A DNA stretch of 64,000 nucleotides from Antilocapra americana (lineage: Eukaryota; Chordata; Mammalia; Artiodactyla; Antilocapridae), in contig ML660210.1 of the NCBI GenBank assembly GCA_007570785.1, positions 1,024,414 to 1,088,413 on the forward strand. The letters are read 5' to 3'. The notes beneath the pieces are model-generated. The model did no database searches. It worked only from the letters and a program-made list of their open reading frames with translations, and was not told where the DNA came from. The position numbers and the translations under genes were made by a program. Below, piece by piece: positions 56,401 through 64,000 of this stretch. Positions within the stretch are counted from its first letter, which is position 1; every line of letters starts with the position of its first letter.

Positions 56401-57775
56401 CTTACGTTTAGTCAAGTTGTGAGGACTGTTAAGGCCCTTTTGGTAAAGTCTTTGTTCTTGCTTATAAATCCTTAAGAGAAAGGCAAAAATAAAAGAAAAT
56501 CTGTTGAACTGAAAAGAGATGCACTGCTGATCTTTTTGTTTTGTAGATTATTCATCAGGAACCTCTCAATTAATGAAGTAGCAAAATTAATCCATAAACA
56601 TTCTCCACAATACCTTCTTGTTAAAACATAACTAAAAAATTCTATATTTTTATGAGGAACAAGTAGAATAATGACCACAAACCATGACTTCAAGATGCTT
56701 TCCCATATGATAATTATTGTAATTATTATAATGACTGTTCTTGCGATGGTAGCAGTGTGAGGGGCTGAAAATTACTTTTAGGTATGCCAGACTTCCTCCA
56801 TTGGTCTAAAACGCCACTTCGTCATCAAGATCCACAAACAAAAATAGATGGTTGTTTATGCTACACATATATCTATATATATGCACATCTATATATTCAC
56901 ACATCTATACATGTGCATACCTACCTATAAATGTACTTTGTTTTAATTTTTTCTTTTAATTGTTTTACTTGATTATTCTTTCATATGCTATATCTGACTT
57001 GACTTCAATTTTATTTATTTTTTAACAGTTTTTATGTTTCTTGTTTTTCTCTCTGTTATGTGACTTTTGTCAACAGTTGTTTGAAAGCATGGTTAGAAGA
57101 CTAGTTTTTAAGAGAGCTGATGTCACACAAAAAAGGAAGCTTTGAACCTCATCCATAACTCTCGAGACTCACTCTTTGACAGATTACAATTGCCCTTGTG
57201 ATGGTTTTCAGAATGCTTTTGTTTGTCAGATGCAAATAGCCCAGTGAGGTGCCAGCTGAAAATCTCAACTTGCCAGGTACATATTTGACTGTTTCATCAA
57301 GATCAAGATCAATGCTTACAGAAAGATTGCAACTTACAGAATAAATCATTATTTGACATGTTAAAGATTTTGTTAATGTGCTTCTGTATATTTTCAAACA
57401 CTACTTTTTTCCTATGAAACAAAAATAATGGGCAACAGTAAGTATGCATATAGAGATATATTATCTTATGTATTTCAGTAATATATACATGAAACTATGA
57501 AGCTGGTATCATTTCAGAAACATCACTGTCCCATATTCAGAATTTCAAAACTGTGTAATTGTCTATGGAAAGAAAATTTGGCTAAGTTAATGGTTAATTG
57601 TTTACCTGAATCAGTCAGGATTTACTATAGAAGAAGCATATTTACATTTTTCTTTTTTTCAAACAAGAGGTATCAAATACTGGAAATAAGATACTTATAC
57701 ATTGTTTAGGAACTAAAGATGTGGAAGCAAGAAAACAGTTGCAGCTTTCAGATTTTACTCATGAGTTTTGTTAGG
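56401..57775. other. AT-rich intergenic DNA
   Basis: Frames of 70-82 codons (57,149-57,397 minus; 57,497-57,709 plus) show no known motif. Confidence 0.45.
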
Positions 57776-57911
57776 TTTTTTTTTTTTTTTTTTTGCCTCA
57801 TCAGGTGGCATGCAGGATTTCAGTTCCCCAACCAAGGATCAGACTGGTGCCCTTTGCAGTGGGAGAGTGGAAGTGTGGTGTCTTAACCACTGGACCATCA
57901 GGGAAGTCCCT
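57776..57911 (-). mobile_element. CHR-2-like SINE with long poly(T)
   Basis: Poly(T) of about 18, then 'gccccaaccaaggatcagac'-like body and 'cttaaccactggaccatcag' as head, in reverse orientation. Confidence 0.88.
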
Positions 57912-58369
57912 CTTCATGAGTTTTATTGAGAAAATCAGTAAGTTGCTGCTTCCCCTCTCCATGCCTTATCAAAGAACTGCCTCTAGTTATTACTCCTTCC
58001 TTGTGGCACCAAGGCAAGTGCATGAGCAGAAAATGACCTAAAATGGCTGATGGAAAAAGAAAAAAAATCCTCACTTTTACAAAGGACACACTTCTGCTCC
58101 CCACTACTAAAAAGAGATTAATAGGATACCCCCACCCCTTCTACCTTCTGATTCTCACACATCATTTACTGATTGGTGGGACCTGAAATCCTACCTAGGC
58201 AAGGTACTCAAGATACATATTGAGAATTCCTTGAGTTACAGGGAGATCCTATAAGGATTTTGGAATTATTGTTATTGCCTAAATTCCATCTTTTCCCACA
58301 GTTTAACCCAATGGCTTAAAATTTTAACTTTTGGATAAAGAGAAAATCAACAACAGCATGCTATTGAGA
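57912..58369. other. Intergenic DNA
   Basis: Nothing recognised between the SINE and the LTR. The boundary with the LTR is approximate. Confidence 0.45.
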
Positions 58370-59534
58370 GGGTAATAGGCAGGAAGGCTAGGGGTCTCCA
58401 AATGGAGGAAATAGGCTGCAAGTGTCAGACATGTTTTATCTCTCTCTTAAAACGCAGGAGGAAACACACACATGTGTCAGACTCTTTCTCCCTTCTCTAT
58501 ACAAAATTAAAAGGAGGTTTCTTTTAAAATTCTGTGCTGCCGTGATGACACCTGGTTCCACCAAAACTTAACTTTTCTCAAACCTGGAGCTAACCAATGA
58601 ATTCTTCTTACGGAAATGTTTTTCTTAAGCATTGTTTCTGAATTATGCATTTACCCTATAATGTCTTTCTTCAATTCAGTTCCACCTAAGACTCCGAACT
58701 CATAATGGCTCAATAAGCCAGTATGTTTTACTCATACAAATGTTCTTAAGCTATGTTAATGAGACTACATGTTTGTTTGGAAACCTGCCTTTCTTCAAGA
58801 ATCATGCTAATTGTTTTATGGCCCTGGATGACTCACCTTGTGCCAGTGTTACCTGAAAATGCACATTGTGGGTGAGGGGCCTGGTGCCACTCTCTGAGTT
58901 TTGAGACATTTCCTCTTAGCAGCCTGCTGAAAACTAGCAAGTGGGCATTACTTCTGCCCCTTTCTGATTTTCTATATCAGAAGCTTTCTCTATCTCTTTT
59001 ATACTTTAATAAAACTTCCATGGACGTGTGTAATTTCCTCGGCTCTGTCTCGTCACAATAAAAATTTGAAGCAATGGATCAGTGTCACAGCTCTCTGACA
59101 GACCAGTGTTACAGCTCCCTGTTACAGCTCAATTTTATTTACAAAATAAAGGAAAATACATCCTTGAGGCATAAGGGCATGCTGACCCAAAAGTAGCCCC
59201 CTGTCCTTTGGCTACTCTTCTTATATGTTTCCTCCCCCCACCCCCACTCCGGGCCTGCCCAATGTAAATTGGGCTAGCCAGGAGTGCTGTTTGTTCTATC
59301 TGAGGTCCTCACTCTGGTCCTTGGATCTTCCTTTGTTCTATTTTTGCAGGCTTTTCCTTTCCTTGACTTTTAGCCATCACCATTCTGGACTCCTTTTTCC
59401 TATTCTAAATACCTAACAACTTTATTACACAAAAGCTCTGAACAATAAAGCCTCATCACTGGCCCCAGATTAAATTCCTCTCCTCCAGAGGCCAAGAATC
59501 CCAGTGTCTTTCACAGCTCAGCAACAACTGTTCA
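58370..59534 (+). mobile_element. Cattle-type endogenous retroviral LTR, interrupted
   Basis: A long U3 region with wording that I remember from a bovine LTR ('ggggtctccaaatggaggaa', 'catgttttatctctctctta', 'ctgaaaatgcacattgtggg') leads to the polyadenylation signal in 'actttaataaaactt' (59,003-59,017). After an inserted element the R-U5 part follows ('tattacacaaaagctctgaa', 'ctcctccagaggccaagaat'), ending near 59,534. No primer-binding site or viral gene follows, so it is probably a solo LTR of about 765 bases when the insert is removed. Confidence 0.75.
59018..59417 (-). mobile_element. Second LTR nested in the first, opposite strand
   Basis: About 400 bases bounded by the 5-base duplication aactt (59,013-59,017 and 59,418-59,422) of host LTR sequence. 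On the minus strand it begins GTTAGGTATT, has a TATA-like ATATAAGAAG near 59,225 and a polyadenylation signal AAATAAAATT near 59,137, and ends near GTCCATGG, with TG/CA ends one to three bases from the duplication-defined limits. This is the architecture of a solo LTR. The family is not named. Confidence 0.65.
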
Positions 59535-60479
59535 CTTTGATTTAATGTAATGCAGGTCTCTCCTCATTTAGTGAAGATGTCCTGAAGGTCTCTTCTCACA
59601 ATAGAGATCCACACTTGAATCAATCATTGTATCCATGTCTGGGTGAGGGTTATGTTTTTTTCCTAGTTAAGATATAATGTTCTGTGATCATCAGAAAGAA
59701 AATTATAAGCTAATGAGCACCAGCACAACTTATATGTACTATTTAGGAATAAGGAAAGTAGTGGCACTTAAATGCATTAAAATATATGGTATTAAATATT
59801 AATATTAATTAATTAAATCTGTGCCAAGTAAAATGTAATGGATGAAGTCTACCTCACTATTACTAAAGGCCTGAAACTATGCTTGAGGTATTGGTGTTGT
59901 TTTTTTGTGTGTTTTTTTTAATTTCATTTTTTCACTACCTGGAACATTTTTTGGTTTCGTTTTTCTACTATCTTTTTCTTTCTCACTCTCAGCCATCATT
60001 TTAACTTTTCATGCTTGCTAACTTTGTGGATGGTTCTTGTTAGCCTTGACTGTGTTGGAGTGAGTGGTTTTACCAATTAGATTTGGAAGGACAATGTGGT
60101 AACCTTGGAAGTCTTCTAAACTCCAGATATGTGTCTCTACAACCATTATGTGGCAGGATCCATCACTCCACCCAGAATAATAACCCATACCACTGCCTGC
60201 TATTTTCAGAGTCATGAAACACCTAGTATGTAATCTAGCTTGTAGCTCAAGGCCAAGATCCATCTAAATCCTTCCATATATATACTCAGCTGAAATTTAA
60301 GAGTGATAATGCTTCCTAATTAATGCTCTAAATTTCATGTAAATGATTTACCAATGCTTTTAATTCAGTTACTGCTTAATTAAAACTACAGGGTTAGGTG
60401 GGTCTGATGTTTACAGATTTCTATATTCTACAGCTATAAAATGTAAAATATCACTTAAAGAGTGATATTTAAAAAGCTG
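59535..60479. other. Intergenic DNA
   Basis: A minus-strand frame of 81 codons (60,018-60,263) lacks any known domain. Otherwise AT-rich, nothing named. Confidence 0.45.
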
Positions 60480-60704
60480 TGCTGTGTGTGTGTACTCAGT
60501 CGGGTCTGACTCTTTGTGACCCCATGGACTGTAACAGCCTGCCAGGTTCCTCTGTCCATGGAATTTTCCAGGCAAGAATAGTAGAGTGGGTTGTCATGTC
60601 TTACTCCAGGGGATCTTCCTGACCCAGGGATCAAACTTGAGAATCTTGTATCTCTTGCATTGGCAGGCAGATTATTTATCACTGTTCCATGTAGGAACCC
60701 CTTT
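60480..60704 (-). mobile_element. Bov-tA SINE
   Basis: Reverse-oriented Bov-tA with a GTGTGT start and a degraded head ('ccatgtaggaacccc'). Confidence 0.93.
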
Positions 60705-60825
60705 AAAATGCATCAAAGCCTTTTTATCCTGCTTGGGCTGAGGACTTGAAATCCTAAGTGAGTAATTTTCTATGTATAAGTGATTCCATAATGATGAAAA
60801 CAACCAGTCCACCAAGTCTTGAAAC

Positions 60826-60858
60826 CAATCATATATATATATATATATATATGATTGG
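60826..60858. repeat. (AT)n microsatellite as a perfect palindrome
   Basis: The AT run is flanked by CCAATCAT and ATGATTGG, so the whole stretch is self-complementary and could form a hairpin or cruciform. Confidence 0.9.
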
Positions 60859-60908
60859 CTGTTGTTATTTTGTTTGGTTTTGGTTTTGGTAAAAGCTGGT
60901 TGGCCTTC

Positions 60909-61128
60909 TGGGCTTCCCAGGTGGCTCAGTGGTAATGAATCCACCTGTAATAAAGGAGACTCAGATTTGACCCCTGGGTCTGGAAGATCCCCTGGAGAAG
61001 GAAATTGCTACCCACTCCAGTATTCTTGCCTGGAGTCCCATGGGAAATTCCCATGGACAGAGAAGCCTGGTGGGCTTCAGTCATGGGGTTGTAAAGAGTG
61101 GAACATGACTGAGCATCTGAGCACAGAA
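60909..61128 (+). mobile_element. Bov-tA SINE
   Basis: Complete SINE with head 'gggcttcccaggtggctcag'. A small duplication of 'cccatgg' wording lies in the BovA body near 61,035. Confidence 0.94.
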
Positions 61129-62179
61129 CAGTTAGCCTCCCTAAGCTATGCCTTCAAAGGACACTTTATTTGAGCACACATGATAATTTAAAGAGTCACT
61201 TGGAATACCATGCCTTGGAAAGTCAGCATATATTGTTCACTTAGGATATAACAATCCCCAATAAACTATTCTCATCTTCCATTTTTTATTTTCCATATCT
61301 TTACTTCCAGCAAAAATAAATTAAATATAGAGAAATCATATTTACAAAGCCACTAGAAGTCTTGGATTAATGAAAATCACTAGGTTTTTCTGTTTTCTTT
61401 TCTTTTCTTTTTTTCTCAGTTGTGATCTATATAGCCATAAATCTTCTCTTATGACACATGCCATAAAACGATTGGAAATCTCTGCTGATTATGGAGACTT
61501 CCCTGAATATTTCTGAAGTTAAGGGAGATTAACTTGAAGCCCCCATGATGCGTAGTTATAGGGATAACAAAGAAGGGTAAGAAATGATTATATCAAAATA
61601 AAAGGAAAATCTAAAGAAATGAGAAGAAACCTCAATATGGACTCATAGTTGTCTGCCTCAAGATTATGATATAAAATGGCATGGAGAATATGGCAGAGAT
61701 TGTTGTCTTTTTATTCAGATTTTTACAAATATGTTCCAAATGAGGTAATGTGATAGATATGTGAGTGAACTCTGGGAATGTTATAGCAAACTAGCAACAT
61801 TCTCCTTCTGCTCCCAAATCTTAGGGTCTAGAGAGGAGTATGGAATACGATCTAATGTCTTACCTTTATTGTTGGTGAAGATATGCAAAACAATATTTGT
61901 TTAATTTTAACTTTAATTTTAAAATCATCAAATTGATATATTTCAGCTTTTTCATTTTCTCTTGTATAACTCTAGATTCTAAGGGCTGACTGATTTCTAG
62001 GGAAGCTGGGTCCATGGTTGGATCATTGTTGTCAGGATTGTCACTTGGTCTCCATGTTTTCATTCTGTTTACTGGTATTGACTCCTTTTTATAACATTTT
62101 CCTTAATCATTTTGGTAAAAATGTCACCAAGTATTTCTTCAGGGAGATAAGGGGCTTTCCAAAGTTAGCCTGGCAAAAG

Positions 62180-62222
62180 TGCTTACCTGGTGGTGGAGGA
62201 ATCATTTTGCTAACAAATCCAC
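62180..62222 (-). CDS. Putative 43-base internal exon, unknown gene
   Basis: On the minus strand a strong pyrimidine-rich acceptor (CCTCCGCTCCTTCCACAG) precedes 43 bases and a strong donor (CCACCAG|GTAAGC). The open phase 0 frame reads DAGGFVSKMIPPPP plus one base (phase 1). An alternative acceptor (TTTTGTCTGCACAG) lies about 85 bases upstream. No other exon of the same gene was recognised, so this may be an isolated exon of a gene with large introns or a chance combination of good splice words. Confidence 0.3.
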
Positions 62223-63206
62223 CAGCATCCTGTGGAAGGAGCGGAGGCACAAGGTACAAACAGGAAAGAAGCCTTGTACCACAAGGAAGGGATGGGATGG
62301 GAGCTGTGCAGACAAAATATAAAGATGTCAGTTGGATCCTTCATCAAAGATTACTTGCTAAAGTGTGAAAATGCTCTGCTGATTAAAACATGAAGAGTTA
62401 CTGGGTTCCATTGAAATGTAAGGGGCAAGGCAGATGGATAAAACAGTTGAGGCAGAGGGAACTCTATGAGGTGAGTCACAAATTTGAAAGACAAAATTTT
62501 GTGAAAACCATTGGTATGCTTTATGAAAGGAGGAGTGACCAAGATTAAAATATGCTTTAAGTGAGAAATGATGGGGCAACAGATCACCAGTCTAGAGAAT
62601 ATCAACAGATTTGAGAGATATTTACTGGAAGAAGATTTCTTCTCTAAGTAACCTAGACACTAACCGGAATCACTGTATACTCCTCTCACCATGGCCCCTG
62701 CATTTTGTTCTTATTTACACATACTACATCATCCAAAAAAGTGTTATTTATTGGACTTCTGTAACCCCTTTATCTAATTATTAATTCCCATCACATTCCC
62801 CCACCCTTACTGTGTTTTATTTTCTTCATAGTCCTTATGATGAATTCAGTTATTTTATGATACATGTTCATTTGCTCATCTTCGTCAGTATTTCCTGCAA
62901 TTCTTTTGAAAGCAAGATTTGACCCTTTTGTTCACTGCTAGATCCCAGCTAAGACAGCGCTGCTACACATCACTTGAATAACAGTGACTCAAATGGTGCA
63001 ATCACAGGCTGCCTCTCAAAAGACAGGTATTAAGAGACACTGAAGGATGATAACTTGTCACCAGCAGTGGCTGGTAAGATGCAGCTGCACAGCCTACAAC
63101 GCTTCACTATCTCTCCTGCCTGGAAGAGCTCTTCATGGTCATTAGCACTGGAGGAAGCAGACTCTGGATTTCTGACCACTTGTGTTGTGCCCTTACCTCC
63201 TGCCAA

Positions 63207-63297
63207 GATGGCATCGTTTTGGCTCAGTGGAAACTCTGGTGGCAAAAGTACACGAAAGCCATTCACTGAAATTGCTTTGAGTCCTCAGTATTCTGTA
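63207..63297 (+). CDS. Possible first coding exon, unknown gene
   Basis: An ATG in good Kozak context (CCAAGATGG) at 63,207 opens a frame coding MASFWLSGNSGGKSTRKPFT and EIALSPQYSV, then a donor-like TCTGTAG|GTAAAG near 63,298. The frame also continues unspliced to 63,453. The upstream sequence is moderately GC-rich without an evident TATA box. The support is weak. Confidence 0.2.
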
Positions 63298-64000
63298 GGT
63301 AAAGTGAGTATGGAAGGAACCAGGGGATGGTTTGTGGGCAGGTCCTCTCTGCTCAGAGCACCAGTTCTTTCCTGGGCAAGAGGCAGATGTGGGGACACCC
63401 AGCAGCCCTTCACTGCAGCCCAGAGACTTACAGCTAATCAACTGCAGTGTTAGGCATCTTGAAAACAAGGTCATAACATCTTTTGCCATTATTTCATATG
63501 AAAAGTTGCTCTTGAAAAGCTTTTCTAAGATTAGCATGTTTTCAGGAATGTCTCCCTCAGTTGCCAAGTGTACCTGCCTTTCATCCTAAGCTCCCTCTCT
63601 TCCTTTCTAGCCTTCAGGATCATTACTATGGACCTTTATTTCAGTATCTAAAACTGCTGTTTCAGAGGTAATGTGCATTCATGGTTTGACTGGAAGCATT
63701 AGAAGCCAAATAAAGTTATATCAAAATGTGAGTTTTCAGAGTATTTTTGAGACTCTTTACTAAATGAATAATTGATACTTTTATTTTATATAGCTCAAGG
63801 AAGTTGCTTCTTTCCTCTCTTGTGTTAATAACTGTTTATAATCAGAACTTTTTTATGAGTTCTATGCCTTGACAATCATATGATTCTTACTGGTGCATGT
63901 AAAAAATACTTTCTTATAGCAAAAAATTCATCATTCATCATGAATATTGTGACTTTTAATACTTTAAATGTCAATTGCCCCTAATATGGTGAGTTTCACT

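Larger units (their letters stand above)
61129..64000. other. Non-repetitive DNA at the right edge, no identified gene
   Basis: No SINE, LINE or LTR that I recognise in nearly 2.9 kb, unusual for this window. Two exon-like segments (62,180-62,222 minus; 63,207-63,297 plus) are described separately. Frames of up to 132 codons around 63.0-63.6 kb overlap on both strands. Confidence 0.45.

Noticed and set aside
57149..57397. 82-codon minus-strand open frame
   Set aside because: No recognisable motif, and the length is expected by chance in this amount of AT-rich DNA.

Overview
The window is ruminant (bovid) nuclear DNA. The evidence is the repeat content: BovB (RTE) LINEs, tRNA-Glu-derived Bov-tA and dimeric Bov-A2 SINEs, cetartiodactyl CHR SINEs, the ruminant L1 family, and LTRs that I recall as cattle-type. 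It is AT-rich and interspersed-repeat-rich. I recognise no intact, named protein-coding gene. All family names come from recalled consensus sequences, not from a search.

Layout. 1-19.8 kb is gene-empty DNA with many transposons: a BovB inserted in an L1 (3.2-4.7 kb), a BovB carrying a SINE (9.0-9.6 kb), an LTR carrying an ORF2-less L1 bounded by a perfect 11-base target duplication (15.0-16.5 kb), and a young L1 with a twin-priming 5' inversion (17.9-19.7 kb). 19.8-24.8 kb is GC-richer, nearly repeat-free and unidentified. 24.8-44.7 kb is the most interesting part: a head-to-tail tandem duplication (copy 1 about 24,815-35,450; copy 2 about 35,451-44,715). Each copy contains smaller internal repeats. 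On the minus strand these repeats carry short putative exons with good splice signals and mutually compatible reading phases: acidic exons, a short linker exon and a basic Trp/Lys/Arg exon. The two copies have since lost different internal segments and different splice sites and gained different transposons. 44.7-64 kb is again transposon-rich, with an LTR inserted in an LTR (58.4-59.5 kb), a BovB inserted in an L1 (51.7-53.0 kb), an ancient MaLR-like LTR (54.7 kb) and two isolated exon-like segments near 62.2 and 63.2 kb.

How the parts may work together. If the minus-strand exons are real, transcription runs from about 43 kb toward 25 kb through a tandem exon-cassette array. Acidic exons go from phase 1 to 0, linker exons from 0 to 1, a further short acidic exon from 0 to 2, and the basic exon from 2 to 1, so cassettes could be added or lost without breaking frame. 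I could not identify the family. The locus could be a live lineage-specific gene, part of a larger gene outside the window, or a decaying pseudogene. Element boundaries are generally good to about 10-20 bases except where a target duplication fixes them.
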